DNA from: Bacteroidales bacterium UBA1745
GTDB taxonomy: Bacteria > Bacteroidota > Bacteroidia > Bacteroidales > UBA932
NCBI GenBank assembly: GCA_002314885.1
Contig: DCHT01000021.1
Location: 1 to 12,997, forward strand
Length of the DNA stretch: 12,997 bases
Direction: 5' to 3'
Numbering within the stretch: position 1 is the stretch's first letter; every line of letters begins with the position of its first letter. A model generated the notes under the pieces. The model was not told the DNA's origin, did no database searches, and saw only the letters and a program-made list of their open reading frames with translations. This document shows, one piece after another, positions 1 to 5,891 of this stretch. The translations under genes and the position numbers were made by a program.

Positions 1-926
1 GCGAGCGCAGAAGTTACGGCGACAAACCTGCTTTCGGCGAAAGGAAGAACTACGGCGAAAGGAAGCCGTTCGGACGCAAACCGTTCAGGAAGGATGGGAG
101 CGAGTTCAACCGCAATTCAGACGAGGGAATCAACCGTATGATCAGCCGCAAGCCGCAACTCGACAGTCGCGACTACTCTGATTTCGATTCCGCCGCTACC
201 CCCATCAAGGACGAGGTGCGCCTCAATAAATTCATCGCCAACTCGGGAGTATGCTCCCGCAGGGAGGCCGACACCCTCATCCAGGCCGGCGTCGTCACAG
301 TCAACGGCGAGGTTGTGACCGAGCTGGGCACCAAGGTCAACATATTCACAGACGACATACGCTTCAACGGGGAGCGCCTCAAGGGCGAAGAGAAGGTCTA
401 TCTTGTGATGAACAAGCCCAAGGGCTATGTCACCACCGCGAGCGACCCTCACGCCGAGAAGACGGTCATGGAACTGCTCAAGGGCTGCCAGTCAAGAGTT
501 TTCCCCGTCGGGAGACTCGACAAGAACACCACCGGCGTGCTCATGTTCACCAATGACGGCGAGATTGCCGAGCGCCTGACCCATCCCTCATACGACAAAA
601 AGAAGATTTATCAAGTAATACTCGACCGCAAGCTGGAGAAAGAGGATTACGACAAGATACTCGCTGGAGTGACACTTACTGACGGTGATGTGGCAGCAGA
701 TGAACTCGAGTACATTGACGAAAACGACCACCGTAAGCTCGGCATTGAGATTCACTCCGGCAAGAATCGCGTTGTCCGCCGCATCTTCGAGAGCCTCGGC
801 TATGACGTGCGCGCCCTTGACCGCGTGTATTTCGCCGGCCTTACCAAGAAAGGACTCAAGAAAGGCGAATGGAGGTTCCTCACCGAAGGCGAGACCAACA
901 TTCTCAAAATGGGAGCATACATCTAG
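1..926 (+). CDS. rluB: RluB/RsuA-family rRNA pseudouridine synthase, 5' end outside window
   Basis: Predicted to convert a specific uridine of 23S rRNA to pseudouridine in the cytoplasm. The frame is open from base 3 with no stop, so the gene begins upstream and the ATG at 138 is probably internal. Residues before it are basic and low in complexity, with imperfect hexapeptides (YGDKPA, FGERKN, YGERKP), as is common in Bacteroidota members of this family. Numbering from the Met at 138, an S4 RNA-binding domain covers about residues 26-70 (RLNKFIANSGVCSRREAD). The catalytic motif GRLDKNTTGVL lies at 125-135 with the nucleophile Asp128. KNRVVRRIFESLGYDV (209-224) is the conserved C-terminal family motif. 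The stop at 924-926 is 6 nt before era. RsuA- or RluE/F-like specificity cannot be excluded from sequence, but the S4 domain and spacing favour RluB. Confidence 0.88.
   Translation, partial: ERRSYGDKPAFGERKNYGERKPFGRKPFRKDGSEFNRNSDEGINRMISRKPQLDSRDYSDFDSAATPIKDEVRLNKFIANSGVCSRREADTLIQAGVVTVNGEVVTELGTKVNIFTDDIRFNGERLKGEEKVYLVMNKPKGYVTTASDPHAEKTVMELLKGCQSRVFPVGRLDKNTTGVLMFTNDGEIAERLTHPSYDKKKIYQVILDRKLEKEDYDKILAGVTLTDGDVAADELEYIDENDHRKLGIEIHSGKNRVVRRIFESLGYDVRALDRVYFAGLTKKGLKKGEWRFLTEGETNILKMGAYI
33..68 (+). repeat. Two 18-bp tandem repeats encoding (F/Y)GERKx in the RluB extension
   Basis: Units at 33-50 and 51-68 share the 12-mer GGCGAAAGGAAG in the same frame, with a more diverged copy (YGDKPA) at 15-32. 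The repeat encodes a basic, aromatic-containing hexapeptide. It probably extends upstream of the window and could change copy number in frame. Confidence 0.6.
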
Positions 927-932
927 CAGTAT

Positions 933-1814
933 ATGGCTCACAGATCGGGATTCGTAAATATAATCGGCAATCCAAACGTCGGCAAGTCAACGCTGATGAA
1001 CGCGATGGTCGGTGAAAAACTTTGCATCGTCACAGCCAAAGCTCAGACAACGCGCCACAGGATAATGGGAATAGTGAACGGGAAGGACTACCAGATAGTC
1101 TATTCCGACACTCCCGGTATCCTGAAGCCAAACTACCGACTCCAGCAGAACATGATGGATTTCGTCGACACGGCAATAGGTGATGCCGACATTATTCTCT
1201 ATGTCACTGACACCATCGAGAAACCTGACAAGAATTCCGAATATATCGCCAAACTGTCACAACTTGCCTGCCCTGTAATAGTCGTCATCAACAAAATCGA
1301 CATCAGCGCTCAGGACAAGGTGATGGAACTGATTTCATACTGGAAGCAGCAGATTCCCGCCGCAACGGTCATCCCGGCCAGCGCGCAGGAGAAGTTCAAC
1401 CTCGACACGATACTGGAAACGGTCATCGGGAACCTTCCGGTCAATCCCCCCTGGTTCGACGAGGACGCATTCACAGACAAGAACCTGCGCTTCTTTGCAT
1501 CGGAAATCATCCGTGAACAAATTCTGCTGAACTACAAGGAGGAAATCCCCTACTGCTGCCAGGTGGAGGTCGAGACTTTCAAGGAAGGAAGCGAGCGATA
1601 CGACATCAGCGCAGTCATCTACGTGATGCGCGACTCGCAGAAGGGTATCATCATAGGGAAAGGCGGTGCCGCGCTCAAGAAGACCGGCACGGCAGCCCGC
1701 ATCGGAATGGAAGATTTCTTCCAGAAGAAAGTATTCCTGCAGCTATTCGTCAAGGTCGATCCCGACTGGCGCGAGAGCCGTAAGGAACTCAGAAGATTCG
1801 GATACGAAGAATAA
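933..1814 (+). CDS. era: GTPase Era
   Basis: Era is an essential GTPase that binds the 3' end of 16S rRNA and checks 30S subunit maturation. The 293-residue product is of normal length. The G1/Walker A motif GNPNVGKST is at residues 12-20, the switch region TTRH near 39-42, G3 DTPG at 59-62, G4 NKID at 120-123, and a G5-like SAQEK near 160. The C-terminal KH domain carries the GKGG loop (IIIGKGGAALKK) and ends in the typical WRESRKELRRFGYEE, so the protein is complete. The ATG is 6 nt after the rluB stop with no Shine-Dalgarno, which suggests co-transcription with rluB. Pairing with an rRNA pseudouridine synthase fits a ribosome-maturation theme. Confidence 0.97.
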   Translation: MAHRSGFVNIIGNPNVGKSTLMNAMVGEKLCIVTAKAQTTRHRIMGIVNGKDYQIVYSDTPGILKPNYRLQQNMMDFVDTAIGDADIILYVTDTIEKPDKNSEYIAKLSQLACPVIVVINKIDISAQDKVMELISYWKQQIPAATVIPASAQEKFNLDTILETVIGNLPVNPPWFDEDAFTDKNLRFFASEIIREQILLNYKEEIPYCCQVEVETFKEGSERYDISAVIYVMRDSQKGIIIGKGGAALKKTGTAARIGMEDFFQKKVFLQLFVKVDPDWRESRKELRRFGYEE

Positions 1815-1818
1815 GGAG
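1813..1818 (+). promoter_or_regulatory. Shine-Dalgarno sequence of parC
   Basis: AAGGAG overlaps the era stop codon and lies 7 nt before the parC ATG. It supports the start at 1826. It stands out because the other starts in the window (era, lysS, recJ, ssb) have no such motif. Confidence 0.7.
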
Positions 1819-1825
1819 AATACAC

Positions 1826-4546
1826 ATGAGCGAAGAATTCGAAGACATAGAAGAGGTTGACCTCCCCGTCGAAGAAGGAGAAGAAATAGAAGCATCAGGA
1901 AAGTACGAGAGGCTGCTGGAAGGTGACGCCCGGAAGTTCAAGTTGTCCGGGATGTTCAAGGACTGGTATCTTGACTATGCCTCCTACGTCATCCTGCATA
2001 GGGCTGTGCCGCACATCGTCGATGGACTCAAACCAGTTCAGCGCCGCGTGCTGCACGCAATGTTCAAGATGGATGACGGTGCTTATACTAAGGTGGCCAA
2101 TATTGTCGGACAGGCTATGCAATATCACCCTCACGGTGACCAGTCCATACTCGGTGCCCTCGTGACATTGGGTCAGAAAGGCTTCGTGGTGGACTGCCAG
2201 GGAAACTGGGGGAACATTCTTACCGGCGACTCCAACGCCGCTCCCCGTTACATTGAGGCCAGGCTCAGCAAGTTCGCCAAGGAGGTTGTCTTCGACTACA
2301 AGATTACCCATACGATGAGCAGCTACGACGGCCGCAACCAGGAGCCAACAGAACTCCCGGTGCGTTTCCCGCTGCTGCTCGCGCAGGGTGCTGACGGCAT
2401 CGGCGTGGGTATGAGTTCCAAGATTCTCCCTCACAATTTCAACGAACTTCTGGATGCCTCTGTAGCCATCATCGAAGGCAAGCCATATGAAATCTATCCA
2501 GACTTCCCAACCGGAGGTTCAGCCGACTGCTCGAAATACAACCAGGGCAAGAGGGGCGGTTCGGTCAAGGTGCGCGCCCGCATCGAGAAGATTGACAAGA
2601 ATACCGTCGCAATCACCGAAATCCCGTTCGGCAAATATACCCGCGACCTCATCGATTCCATTCTTAAGGCCAAGGACAAGGGCAAAATCAAGATAAAGAA
2701 GATTGAGGACATGACCACCGACAAGGTGGAAATCATCATCCACCTTCCCAATGACGTGTCTCCCGACAAGACCATCGATGCGCTCTACGCATTCACGGAC
2801 TGCGAGTGCAACCTGGCGCCCAACGCCTGCGTCATCGTTGATGACAAACCGCAGTTCCTCACGGTCAATGACATACTCGAATACAGCACATTCCACACCA
2901 GGGACCTGCTTCTCCAGCAACTTCAGGTCAGGATGGAAGAACTCGAGAGAGACTGGCATTACAATTCTCTGGAACGCATTTTCTTTGAGAACCGCATATA
3001 CAAGATACTCGAGCAGGACCAGAAAACCTGGGAAGACCAGATTGACGACGTCTTCAAGCAGATGAAGCAATATCAGGATCTTTTCCGCAGGGAAATCACT
3101 CTCGACGACATTCTCAAGCTCGTGGAGAAGCCCGTGCGCAAAATTTCCAAGTTCGACACCAAAGCTGTGGACGAGAAGATTCTTGCCATCGAGCAGGAGA
3201 TGAAGACCATCCAGGACAACATTGACCACATCGACAGGTTCACTATCGACTGGTTCAAGAGCCTGAAGAAAAAATACGGCAAGGATTTCCCCCGCCGAAC
3301 CGAACTCACCGGATTCGAGACCATCACCGCCACCAAGGTCGTCAACAACAACGCCAAACTCTTCGTCAATAAGGCCGAGGGATTCGTCGGCATCGGGCTC
3401 AAGAAGGAGGACGGCGTGGAGTTCATAGCCGACTGCTCCGACATGTCGGAGGTGATTGTTATCGCCAAGGACGGCAAATACAGGATAGCAAAAGTGGAGG
3501 AAAAGGCTTTCTTCTGGAAGGATCTGCTATATGTCGGAGTGTTCAACCGGGGCGACACCCGCACCACTTACAACGCAATCTACCGCGAAGGCAAGACATC
3601 GGTATATTACGCAAAGAGGTTCAACGTCACGTCCGTCACCCGAGATAAGGAATACGACATCACGACCGGTGCCGAGGGCTCCCGCATCGAATGGTTCACA
3701 GTCAATCACAATGGTGAAGCAGAGACTGTACGCGTACAGCTCAGACCGCGTCCGAAGCTCAAGAAGACAACGCTTGACTACGATTTCTCCCAGCTAGCAA
3801 TCAAAGGCAAGGCGTCCAGAGGCAATCTCGTGACCAAGTTCACAATTCAGAGGATAACCCTGCGCAGCAAGGGCGTAAGCACGATTTCCGGCAAGGATAT
3901 CTGGTATGACACCGATATCCAGAAACTCAACGAGGACGGCCGCGGCCAGTATCTCGGACAGTTCGGCGATGGTGACAAGGTACTCGCCATCTTCAAGAAC
4001 GGGACCTTCTACACCACCTCATTCGATCTGGTCAACAAATACCAGGGCGACGTGCTCTCCATAGAGAAATTCGATTCCGACAAAACATACACTGCGCTCT
4101 ATTACGATGGAAGCGTCAAGGCTTTCTATGTAAAGCGTTTCTCCTTCGTTCTCAGCGATAACACACCTCTCAGCTTCATCGCGGAAGGATCCAAGTCATA
4201 CCTCGTGGATCTCAGCGGAGACACTCATCCCCAGTACCAGGTCACCTGGAAGATGGAGGACAAGGAGCCGGAAAAATACGATGCCGAGGAGTGGATCGGG
4301 AAGAAAGGCATCGCCGCAAAAGGCAAGAAATGCGTGGACAGAGGCGAAGTCAAGGCCGTCAAGTTCATCGAGCCTCTGGTGAAGCCCGGAGACGAAGATC
4401 TGGATATTGTTGAGACTGACAGTTTTAATGTTCCGGAACTGAGTGATGGTGACGGTCTGGATAGCCACGATGTCCGCGAAGTTCCTGCAGGCCCCGTAGC
4501 GGAAGAGCCGCTGGACATCATAATCGAGGAGCCGACGCTGTTCTGA
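1826..4546 (+). CDS. parC: DNA topoisomerase IV subunit A (Bacteroidota ParC type)
   Basis: This is the DNA-breaking subunit of the type IIA topoisomerase that decatenates daughter chromosomes; its partner ParE is not in the window. The 906-residue protein starts with an acidic tail (1-24), then the ParC-type opening LSGMFKDWYLDYASY (40-54) and DGLKPVQRR (67-74). The catalytic pair is Arg141-Tyr142 (NAAPRYIEARL). A long coiled-coil-like segment spans roughly 360-480, followed by a beta-pinwheel C-terminal domain. The GyrA box (QRRGGKG) is absent, which favours ParC over GyrA. The last 50 residues are acidic and end in EEPTLF. At the quinolone pocket the HGD motif is followed by QSILG, so the usual first-position Ser/Ala and fifth-position acidic residue are Gln106 and Gly110. 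AAGGAG at 1813-1818 overlaps the era stop, 7 nt before the ATG: a rare clear Shine-Dalgarno here. Confidence 0.95.
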   Translation: MSEEFEDIEEVDLPVEEGEEIEASGKYERLLEGDARKFKLSGMFKDWYLDYASYVILHRAVPHIVDGLKPVQRRVLHAMFKMDDGAYTKVANIVGQAMQYHPHGDQSILGALVTLGQKGFVVDCQGNWGNILTGDSNAAPRYIEARLSKFAKEVVFDYKITHTMSSYDGRNQEPTELPVRFPLLLAQGADGIGVGMSSKILPHNFNELLDASVAIIEGKPYEIYPDFPTGGSADCSKYNQGKRGGSVKVRARIEKIDKNTVAITEIPFGKYTRDLIDSILKAKDKGKIKIKKIEDMTTDKVEIIIHLPNDVSPDKTIDALYAFTDCECNLAPNACVIVDDKPQFLTVNDILEYSTFHTRDLLLQQLQVRMEELERDWHYNSLERIFFENRIYKILEQDQKTWEDQIDDVFKQMKQYQDLFRREITLDDILKLVEKPVRKISKFDTKAVDEKILAIEQEMKTIQDNIDHIDRFTIDWFKSLKKKYGKDFPRRTELTGFETITATKVVNNNAKLFVNKAEGFVGIGLKKEDGVEFIADCSDMSEVIVIAKDGKYRIAKVEEKAFFWKDLLYVGVFNRGDTRTTYNAIYREGKTSVYYAKRFNVTSVTRDKEYDITTGAEGSRIEWFTVNHNGEAETVRVQLRPRPKLKKTTLDYDFSQLAIKGKASRGNLVTKFTIQRITLRSKGVSTISGKDIWYDTDIQKLNEDGRGQYLGQFGDGDKVLAIFKNGTFYTTSFDLVNKYQGDVLSIEKFDSDKTYTALYYDGSVKAFYVKRFSFVLSDNTPLSFIAEGSKSYLVDLSGDTHPQYQVTWKMEDKEPEKYDAEEWIGKKGIAAKGKKCVDRGEVKAVKFIEPLVKPGDEDLDIVETDSFNVPELSDGDGLDSHDVREVPAGPVAEEPLDIIIEEPTLF

Positions 4547-5061
4547 TGATTGTCTCCCTGACAGGTTTTATGGGCTGCGGCAAGAGCACCGTAGGCAGAG
4601 CTTTAGCAGAAAAGCTCGGATGGGAATTCGTTGATCTGGACGCGTACGTAGAGCACAAGAAAGGCTTCAGCATCAGGGAAATATTTGAGCGCGAAGGAGA
4701 AGAATCATTCCGGGCAGTTGAGTCAGAATGCATCCGTGACATCATTGTCATGCATCAGATTGCCGGCGGAGATGTGGTCATCGCGCTCGGCGGCGGCACG
4801 CTCTCCATTCATTCCGTCCAACCCATCATACTCGAACAGACTGTCTGCATCTGGCTTCGAAGATCCCTACGTTCCTGCCTCGAGGAAATTGCCGGAGAAG
4901 AAGACTCCAGACCATTGCTCCGCTCCATACCCGCAGCAGAGACTTTATTTGTCAGTCGTGAAGCAGACTATTCCAAAGCCGGCATCATCATCGACTGCGA
5001 CGGGAAAACCTACGACCGCATCACCGAAGAAGCCTTCTCGTCAATCAAGGCTTCACGATAG
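4546..5061 (+). CDS. aroK: Shikimate kinase
   Basis: Phosphorylates shikimate at the 3-hydroxyl with ATP, the fifth step of the shikimate pathway, in the cytoplasm. Length is standard at 171 residues. The P-loop GFMGCGKST is at residues 7-15. The Asp pair for Mg2+/shikimate is Asp30/Asp32 (FVDLD), and GGGT at 82-85 belongs to the shikimate-binding face. The lid Arg122 lies in SRPLL, and the late Arg is in SREADYSKA (138-146). The start codon shares one base with the parC stop (TGATG, 4544-4548), so the two are probably translationally coupled. The final codons hold an 8-bp perfect inverted repeat (5029-5036 with 5047-5054). There is no U-tract after it, so I do not call it a terminator. Confidence 0.95.
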   Translation: MIVSLTGFMGCGKSTVGRALAEKLGWEFVDLDAYVEHKKGFSIREIFEREGEESFRAVESECIRDIIVMHQIAGGDVVIALGGGTLSIHSVQPIILEQTVCIWLRRSLRSCLEEIAGEEDSRPLLRSIPAAETLFVSREADYSKAGIIIDCDGKTYDRITEEAFSSIKASR

Positions 5062-5091
5062 CCAAAACAGGCACAACATTTTCCATTTGAA

Positions 5092-5113
5092 CGTTCTCCT
5101 TATGGACAGAACG
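5092..5113 (+). repeat. Weak hairpin downstream of aroK
   Basis: CGTTCT (5092-5097) pairs with AGAACG (5108-5113) across a 10-nt loop that can add a CC/GG pair. It is the first hairpin after the aroK stop and could contribute to 3' end formation. No run of T follows, so an intrinsic terminator is not supported. Confidence 0.3.
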
Positions 5114-5132
5114 GAATTATTGATATTGTCAG

Positions 5133-5220
5133 CGTTCGAAAATCCAGAGTTTTTCGAACGGGTCCCCAATTTTGCGATGGGACCAGTCACAAAAGAAGGC
5201 TTATTTCGACCGCTGAAGGC
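5133..5220. repeat. Stacked-hairpin repeat, unit 1
   Basis: First of two degenerate direct copies offset by exactly 104 bp. It begins with a perfect 10-bp inverted repeat, CGTTCGAAAA (5133-5142) and TTTTCGAACG (5151-5160), loop 8 nt. GGTCCC (5161-5166) pairing with GGGACC (5179-5184) follows directly. It ends with TATTTC and CCGCTGA (5210-5216); that last arm can instead pair with TCAGCGG at 5233-5239, enclosing an inner GCTT/AAGC stem. By eye about 53 of 88 positions match unit 2, concentrated in the stems. Confidence 0.7.
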
Positions 5221-5236
5221 TTCTGAAAGCAGTCAG

Positions 5237-5324
5237 CGGCTGAAAATGCGGGGATTTTCGAACCGGTCCCCCTCTAAAAACAGGGACCAGTTCGGAATAA
5301 GCGGCTATTTCAGCCGCTGGCCCA
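5237..5324. repeat. Stacked-hairpin repeat, unit 2
   Basis: Second copy, 104 bp after the first. It has GAAAAT (5242-5247)/ATTTTC (5254-5259), then an imperfect 12-bp pair CGAACCGGTCCC (5259-5270) with GGGACCAGTTCG (5283-5294), then a perfect 7-bp pair AGCGGCT (5300-5306)/AGCCGCT (5312-5318). The order of hairpins is the same as in unit 1, with different arms best preserved. Blocks shared with unit 1 are TTTTCGAAC, GGTCCCC, GGGACCAGT, TATTTC and CCGCTG. Confidence 0.7.
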
Positions 5325-5443
5325 TTTGCATGTTGGATATTACACTTGAACTCCTAGCTATTAGTGCCGGATTGGGCGCTACCCAGAATGATATGGTGAA
5401 TGTAATTTAGTAGTATATGCGTTAACGCATGATTACTTATCGA

Positions 5444-5558
5444 AAATCAAGGCCGTCACCGCAGCCGCAATGTACCACCTGCGGCTGCTCCGGCACGCCG
5501 GCCCGGGAGGCTCTGCTTGAAGGCCTTCCTCCCGGCGGCCGGTGACGATGGCCAATTT
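5444..5558. repeat. GC-rich nested inverted repeats (possible multi-branched fold)
   Basis: An outer stem CGTCACC (5454-5460)/GGTGACG (5541-5547) extends by GGC/GCC and AAAT/ATTT across small bulges. It encloses a perfect 9-bp hairpin GCAGCCGCA (5461-5469)/TGCGGCTGC (5480-5488), a short CCGG/CCGG hairpin (5490-5501), and an 8-bp hairpin CCGGGAGG (5503-5510)/CCTCCCGG (5528-5535). Together these give a three- or four-way junction on either strand. It could be a structured RNA or a mobile palindromic element. The sequence alone does not say which strand, if any, is transcribed. Confidence 0.55.
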
Positions 5559-5584
5559 GTAAGGGAACGTTTCGTACAAGAGAA

Positions 5585-5633
5585 CGAAAAGTGCGAATAC
5601 CCTGTTTTTAACCTGCAGGGTATTCACACTTCG
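5585..5633. repeat. Long hairpin inverted repeat
   Basis: A perfect 10-bp pair GAATACCCTG (5595-5604)/CAGGGTATTC (5616-5625) is extended past one mismatch by GTG/CAC (5591-5593, 5627-5629), and further by an AA-bulged CGAA/TTCG. The loop is 11 nt and begins with five T. It could terminate or stabilise a convergent transcript. No T-tract follows the stem on either strand, so a canonical intrinsic terminator is not supported. Confidence 0.6.
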
Positions 5634-5772
5634 CCAGTTTACTATCCGATTATTCCCAATATCGCGCTACTATCATGTAAACGTATTCATCCCACCGGTG
5701 AGTAGGGATATCTGTTTCACTTACCACAAGGGGTGATTCGTATCACTGGGATCTCAAAGGCCTTTGAGCACG

Positions 5773-5869
5773 CTGCTGCCAGGCCGGTGGGCGCCCGAAG
5801 GCCGTCGAGCTCAGTCGAGCGAAGCGACGCACGAGACATAGTCGAGGGTGAACACTGGCCTGGCAGCAG
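5773..5869. repeat. 97-bp element with 17-bp terminal inverted repeats (MITE/REP-like)
   Basis: CTGCTGCCAGGCCGGTG (5773-5789) is the inverse of CACTGGCCTGGCAGCAG (5853-5869) except for one pair that would be G-U in RNA. The 63-bp interior holds three GTCGAG motifs (5804, 5814, 5841) and GTCG/CGAC self-complementarity. It ends 22 bp from the epimerase stop, so it may act as that gene's 3' hairpin. No target-site duplication is visible and no transposase is near. A mobile origin is inferred from the terminal repeats and intergenic position. Confidence 0.55.
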
Positions 5870-5891
5870 TATCAGGGGAAAAGGAGCAGAA

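Larger units (their letters stand above)
5062..5891. other. Long convergent intergenic region rich in palindromic elements, no convincing gene
   Basis: This stretch separates the converging 3' ends of aroK and the epimerase, so no promoter is needed here, yet it is far longer than any other gap in the window. I see no reading frame with family features. The 62- to 64-codon frames (5517-5705 plus, 5433-5627 minus) overlie the GC-rich inverted repeats. From left to right it holds a weak hairpin (5092-5113), tandem stacked-hairpin repeats (5133-5324), a 14-bp palindrome (5417-5430), a multi-branched fold (5444-5558), a strong hairpin (5585-5633), a 16-bp palindrome (5753-5768) and a TIR-bounded element (5773-5869). 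The density suggests accumulated REP/BIME- or MITE-like elements; that origin is inference. Confidence 0.7.

Noticed and set aside
138..140. ATG at 138 as the true start of the pseudouridine synthase
   Set aside because: The frame is open to the window edge with family-typical basic repeats, and no ribosome-binding or promoter signal precedes 138.
2519..3229. 236-codon minus-strand frame inside parC, and a similar 260-codon one inside lysS (10193-10975)
   Set aside because: Both lie within strongly conserved genes on the opposite strand and show no motifs or plausible start context.
5029..5054. Perfect 8-bp hairpin at the 3' end of aroK as an intrinsic terminator
   Set aside because: The hairpin is inside the coding region and is followed by ACGATAGCC, not a T-tract.
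5133..5324. CRISPR array
   Set aside because: Only two diverged copies, with the repeat longer than the spacer, internal hairpins and no cas genes.
4685..5410. 241-codon plus-strand frame running from inside aroK into the intergenic region
   Set aside because: It overlaps aroK in another frame, and the rest is translated repeat DNA. Composition is Ser/Pro/Arg-rich with no domain signal.
5454..5547. tRNA-like cloverleaf (7-bp outer stem with three inner hairpins)
   Set aside because: There is no TPsiC GGTTCRA box, no D-loop GG, no 7-nt anticodon loop and no CCA. The inner stems have the wrong sizes.
5433..5705. Small frames of 62-64 codons on each strand as possible small proteins
   Set aside because: Both are imposed by the GC-rich inverted repeats, have no recognisable start signals, and overlap each other antisense. 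If the element is multicopy, similar peptides may be annotated elsewhere as artefacts.
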